From Pseudomonadota bacterium (GTDB lineage Bacteria; Pseudomonadota; Gammaproteobacteria; DAOUQR01): a stretch of 6,804 bases of DNA. The stretch spans positions 1 to 6,804 of the forward strand of contig DAOUQR010000058.1 of the NCBI GenBank assembly GCA_030625525.1, read 5' to 3'. Made by a program: the position numbers and the translations under genes. Of this stretch, positions 1 to 5,971 are shown in pieces. How positions within the stretch are numbered: position 1 is the stretch's first letter; the number at the start of each line of letters is the position of its first letter. The notes beneath the pieces were generated by a model. The model did not search any database and was not told where the DNA came from. It was given only the letters and a program-made list of their open reading frames with translations.

Positions 1-793
1 CAAACACACGTTTATGATCGGGTGAAATAGACACTTGATGCGACAAAACTTTAAAACGTAAATAACCGCGATCAAGATAATAATTTTCAAGCAAGCTCAA
101 CGACGCATTTAATTTTTCTCTTGAATAGGTGTCGTTGCCAGTGAACCAGCTGAATAAACCCGTATCTTTCAAGACCATTTGACGCTTCAATGTACTCACA
201 TAAAAATCGTTAGCACCAATGATTCGAATTTGTTTAACTTTAGCAACCGTACCTTCCATCACATGAATAGTGATCGCAACACGATTGCGCGGTAGAGATT
301 TTACATTATTCGTAACTTCCGCATTATATTTACCACTTTCTATCAAACGTTGGCGAATACGTTCCGTCACCCCTGTCAATCTTGCTTGTGAAAAAATACG
401 CCCTCGAATTAACCCACTATTTTTAAGAACTTTGCTCATGGTATCTTTAGGGATCGTTTTACTACCAATCACAACTATAGAGCCCAGTGTAGGTCGCTCA
501 TCAACACGAATAATTAATGATCCACCATTGCGCTGCAATCTAACATCATCAAAAAATTTCGTTGCGTATAACGCTCGAATCACTCGAGATGATTTCCCCA
601 CCGTCAAGGTTTGACCACGTTTAATCGGCAAATAATTAAGAACGGTCGCGCGACTAATACGCTGCAAACCATGAATGCGAATATCTCGCACCACAAACGA
701 ACTAAAACTAAACGCTTTAATAATTAAACAAAAAGATAACAACGTGGAAAAAATCGCTAATCGAACGAAACGATTTAAAATATTCTTATTCAT
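1..793 (-). CDS. bamA: BamA, outer-membrane protein assembly factor, N-terminal part (3' end beyond left edge)
   Basis: This partial gene reads from an ATG at 793 down to the left edge without a stop, giving 264 residues of a protein normally near 800. Residues 1-30 look like a signal peptide: basic start (MNKNILNRFVR), hydrophobic core, then small residues near AFS. POTRA 1 begins at about residue 33 (FVVRDIRIHGLQRIS), with IRALYATKFFDDVRL near 72-86 and VDERPTLGSI near 97-106. POTRA 2 carries GKYNAEV and LPRNRV, and POTRA 3 begins around EGTVAKVKQIRIIG and continues to YYLDRGYLRF. These match BamA (YaeT/Omp85) in order. BamA is the core of the complex that folds and inserts beta-barrel proteins into the outer membrane; its barrel domain would lie to the left. 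It starts 45 bp after rseP, the usual neighbour. An AGGA lies about 12 nt before the ATG, a rather long spacing. No frame break is visible. Confidence 0.95.
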   Translation of the reverse strand, partial: MNKNILNRFVRLAIFSTLLSFCLIIKAFSFSSFVVRDIRIHGLQRISRATVLNYLPIKRGQTLTVGKSSRVIRALYATKFFDDVRLQRNGGSLIIRVDERPTLGSIVVIGSKTIPKDTMSKVLKNSGLIRGRIFSQARLTGVTERIRQRLIESGKYNAEVTNNVKSLPRNRVAITIHVMEGTVAKVKQIRIIGANDFYVSTLKRQMVLKDTGLFSWFTGNDTYSREKLNASLSLLENYYLDRGYLRFKVLSHQVSISPDHKRVF

Positions 794-838
794 TATGTAG
801 ATAAATCCTATTCTTCTTATTGATAAATAACTTGTTGA

Positions 839-2203
839 TTAAAACCCGAATAATCTGCTGAGATCATTTAAAAAGGCTATACATGTCAACATCACTATAA
901 AGAGTAATCCAACTATAATGCCCCGCATTTTCGTTTTGTCGGAAACGGGGCGTCCTGTTATACCTTCAACGAGGTAATACAGTAAATGTCCACCATCCAG
1001 TAGTGGGATGGGCAAAATATTCAATACGGCCAGGCTAATACTAATGAGCGCTAAAAACTCCAGATAGGTTGTGAAACCTAGGCTAGCCGTAATACCGGCC
1101 CCCTGGGCAATCCCTATCGGACCTGATAAAGCTCGCAATGATACTTGACCTGTGACCATTTTGCCAATGAATTGCAGTGTCATGAAGGATAAATCTGTAG
1201 TACGTTTGATCGCTGGCCACCAAGCAATCCAGGGCTTATACCGTTGCACCCGAATCATATCCGCGGGCCAGTCGACTCTTTCAGAGATTGCGCCGATTAT
1301 TTTAACCGACGATCCATCCTTTTCTTGAACGACTTTCGGTGTCAGTGTCAGGTCAAACTGCTGACCATCACGCTCTACACGGAAAATATTTTTATCATCT
1401 TTAGAATTTTGGAGTAATTGGCGCAAGGCATTCCAATCTTTCAGAGGTTTTCCATCAACCGCAATGATTTTATCACCCGGCTTTAGACCCGCCTGCACTG
1501 CCGGGTAATTCGCTTCCGTATGGGCGATCACGGCTGGAATACTTGGAATATAAGGCGTGATGCCTACACGCTGTAACAGCAAAGGTTGTTGGCTATTAAT
1601 TCTTAAGCTTGAAATATCAATTTGCTTGGTTTGCTGAATACGTTCATCACGTTTTTTTACAGTGACGGCTAAGGGTTTGGAGCGCCCCGCATGGCGTAAC
1701 AATTCAAGCTGGATATCACGCCAACTATAGGTCGGATGATTATCAATCGCTAGAATTTCTTGATGAGCAACGAGCCCGGCCTGTTGTGCTGGCGAATCCG
1801 GCTTCACATTGCCAATCACGGGTGCGATAGATTTGACTCCGATACTAAAAACCAACCAAAAAGCCAATATCGCAAAAATAATATTAAAAACAGGACCGGC
1901 GCACACTATCGCGATGCGTTGCCATAATGATTTTCGGTTAAACGCATATTGCAGCTGATCCTCAGGAACCTCCCCTTCAGCTTCATCCAGCATTTTTACA
2001 TAACCCCCTAACGGGATCCGTGAAAATGCAAACTCAGTTTGATATTTATCTCGCCAAATCCACAGTGGTTTACCAAAGCCAACTGAAAAGCGCAGTACTT
2101 TCACTCCCATTTTTCGTGCCACCCAAAAATGGCCAAACTCATGGAAACTAATCAGTATCGTCAGTGCAACAATAAATGCAATAATTGAAAATAATATTGA
2201 CAT
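839..2203 (-). CDS. rseP: RseP, site-2 intramembrane zinc metalloprotease
   Basis: RseP cleaves the anti-sigma factor RseA inside the inner membrane after DegS has cut it, releasing sigma-E, and also clears signal-peptide remnants. The protein has about 454 residues (E. coli 450). The zinc motif HEFGH is at 21-25 in the first membrane helix, and the third zinc ligand is D403 in LPIPLLDGG of a late helix, so the active site looks intact. GGYVKMLDE (about 66-74) is the family's membrane-associated loop. Two PDZ domains follow, at roughly 126-194 and 221-291 (QAGLKPGDKIIAVDGKP). LSGPIGIA lies near 359-366, and the last helix is about 426-445. Start: GTG at 2206 and ATG at 2203 stand in tandem. 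AGGG lies 7 nt before the ATG but only 4 nt before the GTG, so I chose the ATG. cdsA ends about 20 bp upstream, which suggests one transcript. In many relatives dxr sits between cdsA and rseP; here there is no room for it. Confidence 0.97.
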   Translation of the reverse strand: MSILFSIIAFIVALTILISFHEFGHFWVARKMGVKVLRFSVGFGKPLWIWRDKYQTEFAFSRIPLGGYVKMLDEAEGEVPEDQLQYAFNRKSLWQRIAIVCAGPVFNIIFAILAFWLVFSIGVKSIAPVIGNVKPDSPAQQAGLVAHQEILAIDNHPTYSWRDIQLELLRHAGRSKPLAVTVKKRDERIQQTKQIDISSLRINSQQPLLLQRVGITPYIPSIPAVIAHTEANYPAVQAGLKPGDKIIAVDGKPLKDWNALRQLLQNSKDDKNIFRVERDGQQFDLTLTPKVVQEKDGSSVKIIGAISERVDWPADMIRVQRYKPWIAWWPAIKRTTDLSFMTLQFIGKMVTGQVSLRALSGPIGIAQGAGITASLGFTTYLEFLALISISLAVLNILPIPLLDGGHLLYYLVEGITGRPVSDKTKMRGIIVGLLFIVMLTCIAFLNDLSRLFGF

Positions 2204-2226
2204 CACAATTCCCTATAAAAAATCCT

Positions 2227-3105
2227 TTATAACTGAAACAAGACTAAACCGGTTAAAAACCAAGGTGCTGTGGCTAACAAACTATCGATACGATCGAGAA
2301 AACCGCCATGACCGGGAAGCAGCTTACCGGAATCTTTCAAGCCCCGATTGCGCTTAAACATACTCACCAATAAATCACCCACAATAGCGACTATACCGAC
2401 CAGCACCGCTAAAAAAACCCAACGTAACCATTTATCTTGGTTGAGTTGAAAATACCAAATGCCCGCGCAGGCAATCAGTAACACCGTGAACAAACCACCC
2501 AGCGCGCCCTCAATACTTTTACCTGGACTAACATGAACGGCCAACTTATGTTTACCCCATAAATTACCCGTGATATATGCCCCAGTATCAGCCCCCCAAG
2601 TTAACAATAATACATATAAAACCAATTCGGGGCCAACATCACCACGACGCATAAATGCCATCGCAACCCAAAACGGTACTAAGACAACAATACCAATAAT
2701 CGGTTGAATAATGGGATTTGCCCATGCCGCCGTCTTGTTAGGGTATCGCATGATCCAATAGGCACATAAACACCACCAAGCTAAAGCAGTCCCCATTAAC
2801 CAATAAAATTTCATATAAGGTGAGATTAATATAAATCCAAAAATAATTAATACATAGAGAAATTGAAATCGGTAACGTTTATAGCCCATTAAATGTGACC
2901 ATTCCCATGCAGCAATAAGTGTGATCGCCATCAATATCAATTCAAACACTTGCCATGAAGATTTAAATAACACGAGCAAAACTACCGGTATTAAAACAAT
3001 GGCCGTTATTGCACGCAGTAATAAGTTACGAAGACGAGTCGATTTGGTCTGCGGTTTTGCCGAAACGTCGTTGTCGGGTTTGATAATCTTCGAGGGCTTG
3101 TTCAT
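2227..3105 (-). CDS. cdsA: CdsA, phosphatidate cytidylyltransferase
   Basis: CdsA is an inner-membrane enzyme that joins CTP and phosphatidic acid to make CDP-diacylglycerol, the precursor of all bacterial phospholipids. The protein has 292 residues and is mostly hydrophobic with several membrane helices, starting with AITAIVLIPVVLLVLF and followed by AAWEW as in E. coli. VSPGKSIEGALGG is a conserved mid-protein motif. The CdsA family signature is complete at about 248-274 (SMFKRNRGLKDSG, then LLPGHGG and FLDRID). Start: ATG at 3105, preceded by AGAAGAG about 5 nt away. A GTG at 3156 in the same frame would add 17 residues but is less likely. From the ATG, the first roughly 28 residues are a polar extension (MNKPSKIIKPDNDV...) not found in the E. 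coli protein, and this part overlaps the uppS 3' end by 80 bp. I saw no usual start codon after the uppS stop, so the overlap seems real. Expression is probably coupled to uppS. Confidence 0.96.
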   Translation of the reverse strand: MNKPSKIIKPDNDVSAKPQTKSTRLRNLLLRAITAIVLIPVVLLVLFKSSWQVFELILMAITLIAAWEWSHLMGYKRYRFQFLYVLIIFGFILISPYMKFYWLMGTALAWWCLCAYWIMRYPNKTAAWANPIIQPIIGIVVLVPFWVAMAFMRRGDVGPELVLYVLLLTWGADTGAYITGNLWGKHKLAVHVSPGKSIEGALGGLFTVLLIACAGIWYFQLNQDKWLRWVFLAVLVGIVAIVGDLLVSMFKRNRGLKDSGKLLPGHGGFLDRIDSLLATAPWFLTGLVLFQL

Positions 3106-3775
3106 ATTGTTCTCTTCTAAAATCAGGCCAAAAACAGTCCGTGAAAAATAATTCACTGTAAGCGCATTGCCAAAGGAAAAAATTACTCATGCGTTGCTCA
3201 CCACTGGTACGGATAAATAAATCCGGCTCGGGTAAGTCACGCAAACTTAGATAGCTTTGAAAAAAGGTTTCATCGATGGATGCCTCATCAATCAACCCCT
3301 GCTTTAGATCATTCGCCACGGCACGACACGCTTGGGTAATGTCCCAACGTCCACCATAATTAACCGCAATCACAAGGATGAGGCCTGTGTTATCAGCGGT
3401 GAGAGTCTCCGCATCCGTCATGCTGGTTTGTAATTTTTGACTAAACCGACTGCGCTCACCGATAAAACGGATACGAACTCCATTTTTATGTAAATTTTTA
3501 ATTTCTTTATTGAGTGCCGTAAAGAACAAAGTCATGAGGCCTTTGACTTCTAACGGGGGGCGCGACCAGTTTTCACTGCTAAATGCGAACAAACTTAGCA
3601 CCTCAATCCCCAGTTCTGCACTGGTTTGAATAATCTCACGCACCGCATCAACGCCAGCCTTATGACCCGCGATGCGAGGTAGACCACGTTGAGATGCCCA
3701 GCGGCCATTACCATCCATGACGATGGCAACATGTTTAGGTCGATGTTTATACTTCACACTAAAAAAGACATGCAA
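3026..3775 (-). CDS. uppS: UppS, (2Z,6E)-farnesyl-diphosphate-specific undecaprenyl diphosphate synthase
   Basis: UppS is a cis-prenyltransferase that adds eight isopentenyl units to farnesyl diphosphate, giving the C55 carrier lipid used for peptidoglycan and O-antigen. All family motifs are visible: MDGNGRWA with the catalytic Asp at 21, GHKAG at 37-41, FAFSSENW at 63-70, NYGGRWDI in the middle, and RTSGEQRMSNFFLWQ at 189-203, where the diphosphate-binding Arg and Ser residues lie; then SELFFTD with the conserved Glu at 208. The length of 249 is close to E. coli (253). The start is uncertain. The longest form begins at a TTG at 3775, and a GTG at 3757 would give a protein six residues shorter; neither has a clear ribosome binding site. 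The only nearby ATG (3771) is one frame off. The gene diverges from the SpeE-like gene and probably starts its own transcript uppS-cdsA-rseP. Its last 80 bp also encode the start of cdsA. Confidence 0.95.
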   Translation of the reverse strand: MHVFFSVKYKHRPKHVAIVMDGNGRWASQRGLPRIAGHKAGVDAVREIIQTSAELGIEVLSLFAFSSENWSRPPLEVKGLMTLFFTALNKEIKNLHKNGVRIRFIGERSRFSQKLQTSMTDAETLTADNTGLILVIAVNYGGRWDITQACRAVANDLKQGLIDEASIDETFFQSYLSLRDLPEPDLFIRTSGEQRMSNFFLWQCAYSELFFTDCFWPDFRREQYEQALEDYQTRQRRFGKTADQIDSSS

Positions 3776-3820
3776 TAAATAAGAGGGTGAGTTTACCAGA
3801 AGATTGCCCTTAACAAAAAA

Positions 3821-3848
3821 ATTTTAGTCCGCTAATCAATTTTGTTAC
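3821..3848 (-). promoter_or_regulatory. possible promoter of uppS-cdsA-rseP
   Basis: On the minus strand, GTAACA (3848-3843, four of six matches to TTGACA) is followed after 16 nt by TAAAAT (3826-3821, five of six matches to TATAAT). Transcription would begin near 3814, leaving a leader of about 40-60 nt before either uppS start. Its -35 box shares bases with the -10 box proposed for the divergent gene, so the two promoters could exclude each other. This is a by-eye match; a further promoter or read-through from frr remains possible. Confidence 0.35.
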
Positions 3849-3851
3849 ACT
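3822..3851 (+). promoter_or_regulatory. possible extended -10 promoter of the SpeE-like gene, leaderless transcript
   Basis: TGT followed by TACACT (3843-3851) reads as an extended -10 element. At about 17-18 nt upstream there is only a weak -35 (TTTTAG/TTTAGT, 3822-3828). Transcription would begin near 3857-3859, at or next to the A of the ATG at 3858, so the message would have almost no leader. This agrees with the lack of a ribosome binding site before the ATG. It is a by-eye match only. Confidence 0.35.
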
Positions 3852-3857
3852 CACGAG

Positions 3858-4634
3858 ATGTTATTTAGACGCTTTCATAAAAAATACCGAGGAGGACGCT
3901 GTATCTACCGTGTAGACAGCGCGCATGGCCCTGTTGAAGTTTGGGAAAATCGCCGACTCCGTTGGATACAATTCGATAAGCGTAATATTCAAACCGCCAT
4001 TGATTTGACCGATCCAAGCCTCTTGGCCTTAGAGTACTTGCAAACCATGGCGATAGCGTTTGAATTTATCAAGCAACCCAAAAAAATACTCATATTAGGT
4101 ATGGGTGGGGGCGCGTTGATTCATTATATTAAAAAAAACCATCCAGATGCTCAGATCACTGCGGTTGATATCAATCCAGACATCATCCAAGTCGCGCAAG
4201 ACTATTTTTTTATTGAGCCTCATGACGCACAACTCATTATTCAAGATGCTAAAGAATTTTTAGAACAGTCCGATCAAAATTTTGATCTAATCGTATGTGA
4301 TATATATAAAGCAGATGCACTTCCCTCTGTTTTATTAGACGATGAGTTTTATCAATTAGCCTACCAACGTCTCAATAAACGAGGTGTTTTTATCGGAAAT
4401 TTTTTGTGTGAAAAAAATAAAATGCTCGATATCATTCGGCACATACGGCATTATTTTATCAATCAGAGCTTACTTATTCCGGTGCCTAAGCATTCAAATA
4501 TAGGGATCTTTGGTTTTAAAAACTTGAATTATCTTAAGCAGTTACCAACACTGGTTGATAAGAAAATTTTAAAACACGTTGAATGGGATGGGACGATCGG
4601 CGCAATTGCTTACAAACAAAAGCGCCCCGATTAG
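3858..4634 (+). CDS. spermidine-synthase-like Rossmann protein (class I methyltransferase fold), function unknown
   Basis: This 258-residue protein resembles the C-terminal Rossmann domain of spermidine synthase. After a short beta-rich N-terminus (YRVDSAHGPVEVWE, 17-30) comes a helix with DPSLLALEYLQTM (52-64), the nucleotide-binding loop ILGMGGGAL (79-87), and the acidic end of strand 2, AVDINPD (102-108). QDAKEFL (129-135) follows, then VCDIYKADALPSVL (146-159), the place of the aminopropyltransferase catalytic loop. The pattern GxGGGxL, (V/D)xxP, then D....DALP..L is that of proteins often named 'spermidine synthase-like', which lack the GGGDGG loop and the usual polyamine residues. I therefore infer an AdoMet-type ligand but no known substrate. 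No signal peptide or membrane helix is visible. It is the only plus-strand gene here, tail-to-tail with frr (8 bp apart) and head-to-head with uppS. No ribosome binding site precedes the ATG. Its A/T-rich codons with long A and T runs seem a little stronger than in its neighbours. Confidence 0.85.
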   Translation: MLFRRFHKKYRGGRCIYRVDSAHGPVEVWENRRLRWIQFDKRNIQTAIDLTDPSLLALEYLQTMAIAFEFIKQPKKILILGMGGGALIHYIKKNHPDAQITAVDINPDIIQVAQDYFFIEPHDAQLIIQDAKEFLEQSDQNFDLIVCDIYKADALPSVLLDDEFYQLAYQRLNKRGVFIGNFLCEKNKMLDIIRHIRHYFINQSLLIPVPKHSNIGIFGFKNLNYLKQLPTLVDKKILKHVEWDGTIGAIAYKQKRPD

Positions 4635-4642
4635 GTAAAGAT

Positions 4643-5200
4643 TTAAATTTCCATTAAATCGGCTTCTTTTGCCTGCAAAGCAGCATCCACTTCAGTGGTG
4701 AATTTGTCAGTCAGTTTTTGGATCTTATCTTGTGCTCCACGTTCATCATCTTCTGTAATGTCTTTAGCTTTCAGTAATTCTTTGAGCTGATTGTTCGCAT
4801 CACGACGAATATTACGCACAGCGATCTTCGCATTTTCACCTTCAGTTTTTACAACTTTAATTAATTCGCGACGGCGCTCTTCGTTTAACGGTGGCATTGG
4901 CACACGAATACCATCACTTGAAGTAGCAGGATTCAAACCCAAATCAGAAACCATGATTGCTTTTTCAATCACTGGCACCATGTTTTTTTCCCAGGGCATA
5001 ATCATTAAGGTACGCGCATCAGGAAGCGATATATTCGCAACTTGACTTAACGGCGTATCAACACCGTAATAATCGATACTGATGTGCTCTAAAATACTTG
5101 GGTGCGCTCGGCCAGTACGAATTTTTGCCAAGTCAGCTTTCAAAGAGTCAAGGCTTTTTGTCATTCTTGTTTGTGCATCTTGGTAGTTGCTATTAATCAT
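4643..5200 (-). CDS. frr: ribosome recycling factor
   Basis: RRF works with EF-G in the cytoplasm to split the post-termination ribosome so that it can start again. The length of 185 residues equals the E. coli protein and the family usual. [13 protein letters not shown] (27-39) and the hinge-domain stretch [16 protein letters not shown] are typical, as are MPWEKN (68-73), [15 protein letters not shown] (96-110) and the helix VRNIRRDAN (128-136). The conserved R132 needed for ribosome binding is present. The long helices at both ends form the three-helix stem. The ATG overlaps the pyrH stop as ATGA, and GGAG lies about 7 nt before it inside pyrH, so the two are translationally coupled. The stop lies 8 bp from the stop of the facing SpeE-like gene. 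No good terminator fits in that gap, so frr transcripts may run antisense through that gene. Confidence 0.98.
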   Translation of the reverse strand: MINSNYQDAQTRMTKSLDSLKADLAKIRTGRAHPSILEHISIDYYGVDTPLSQVANISLPDARTLMIMPWEKNMVPVIEKAIMVSDLGLNPATSSDGIRVPMPPLNEERRRELIKVVKTEGENAKIAVRNIRRDANNQLKELLKAKDITEDDERGAQDKIQKLTDKFTTEVDAALQAKEADLMEI

Positions 5201-5919
5201 TTTGGTTCTCCAACAACGGTTCCTTCGTCTCCACCCATAATCACCGATTTGAGTGCGCTTGGTTTATTCATATTAAATACGCGCAAAAGTATATCATGAT
5301 CACGACACATACAAATAGCCGTTAAGTCCATCACTTCTAAGCCCTGCTGAATGATCTCATCATAGCTTAGCTGCGAATATTTTTTTGCATCGGGATGCGT
5401 CATCGGATCAGCCGAATAAATACCATCCACTTTGGTCGCCTTCAGTAAAACATCCGCATCAATTTCAATCGCACGCAACGATGCCGCCGAGTCTGTGGTA
5501 AAGAATGGATTGCCCGTTCCAGCCGCAAAAATAATCACTGTGCCCTCACGTAAATGATGTATCGCTTTACGTCGATTATAGGGATCCACAATACCCATCA
5601 TTGGAATGGCTGACATAATACGCGCCGGTAAATCAATGCGCTCCAATGCATCACGCATGGCAAGTGCATTCATGATTGTCGCTAACATACCCATATGGTC
5701 ACCGGTCACACGGCCGATACCCGCTTTAGACAATTGCTTGCCTCGGCAGAGATTCCCCCCACCCACAACCAGAGCCACTTCGACGCCCATATTTACAAGC
5801 TCATCAATTTCACTCGCCATACGATCAAGAACAGCTGGCGAGATCCCAAAATCCGTGTCACCCATCAAGGCTTCACCACTCAGTTTAAGAAGAACACGCT
5901 TATATATTGGTTTACTCAT
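5197..5919 (-). CDS. pyrH: UMP kinase
   Basis: PyrH phosphorylates UMP to UDP with ATP, a step toward UTP, CTP and UDP-sugars for the cell wall; the bacterial enzyme is a hexamer of the amino-acid kinase fold. The protein has 240 residues (E. coli 241). LLKLSGEAL (10-18) is the N-terminal phosphate loop, [10 protein letters not shown] (51-60) the second glycine-rich loop, and [11 protein letters not shown] (74-84) the UMP-binding region with the conserved Asp. [15 protein letters not shown] (132-146) closes on substrate, and [14 protein letters not shown] (159-172) binds ATP. GAGG lies about 8 nt before the ATG, a good ribosome binding site. A strong terminator ends 16 nt before the start, so expression depends on read-through from tsf or on a promoter inside the tsf 3' end. 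It shares ATGA with frr. Confidence 0.98.
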   Translation of the reverse strand: MSKPIYKRVLLKLSGEALMGDTDFGISPAVLDRMASEIDELVNMGVEVALVVGGGNLCRGKQLSKAGIGRVTGDHMGMLATIMNALAMRDALERIDLPARIMSAIPMMGIVDPYNRRKAIHHLREGTVIIFAAGTGNPFFTTDSAASLRAIEIDADVLLKATKVDGIYSADPMTHPDAKKYSQLSYDEIIQQGLEVMDLTAICMCRDHDILLRVFNMNKPSALKSVIMGGDEGTVVGEPK

Positions 5920-5935
5920 AGTAATTCCTCAACAT

Positions 5936-5966
5936 AAAAAAAAGGCCGCGTATGAACGCAGCCTTT
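5936..5966 (-). terminator. intrinsic terminator after tsf
   Basis: On the minus strand, AAAGGCTGCGT pairs with ACGCGGCCTTT around the loop TCAT. The stem is 11 bp with one T-G wobble pair and is followed at once by a run of eight T (counting from the end of the GC-rich stem). It begins 5 bp after the tsf stop and fits the standard factor-independent form. It should end the rpsB-tsf message. Because it lies directly before the pyrH ribosome binding site, it may act as a partial terminator that sets how much of pyrH-frr is made. The plus strand has no T run after the hairpin, so it works in one direction only. Confidence 0.82.
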
Positions 5967-5971
5967 GTTGA

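Noticed and set aside
270..614. Plus-strand open frame of 114 residues
   Set aside because: It lies wholly antisense to the clearly recognisable bamA POTRA coding sequence and has no family-like motif.
794..838. A/T-only hairpin (TTATT gata AATAA) in the rseP-bamA spacer as terminator or promoter
   Set aside because: Five weak pairs, no G-C and no T run; a bamA promoter, if present, more likely lies inside rseP and I could not identify one.
4133..4139. Slippery-type heptamer A-AAA-AAC in frame in the SpeE-like gene
   Set aside because: A -1 shift would meet a stop after about ten codons, no stimulating hairpin was seen, and A-runs are common in this A/T-rich gene.
4640..4660. Inverted repeat GATTTAA / TTAAATC between the convergent genes, as a possible shared terminator
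   Set aside because: The arms match exactly over 7 bp but hold only one G-C pair, and no T run directly follows on either strand; too weak to call.
5606..5971. Plus-strand open frames antisense to pyrH and the tsf terminator
   Set aside because: They shadow the pyrH coding frame, and their tail is the terminator region; no ribosome binding site or recognisable domain.
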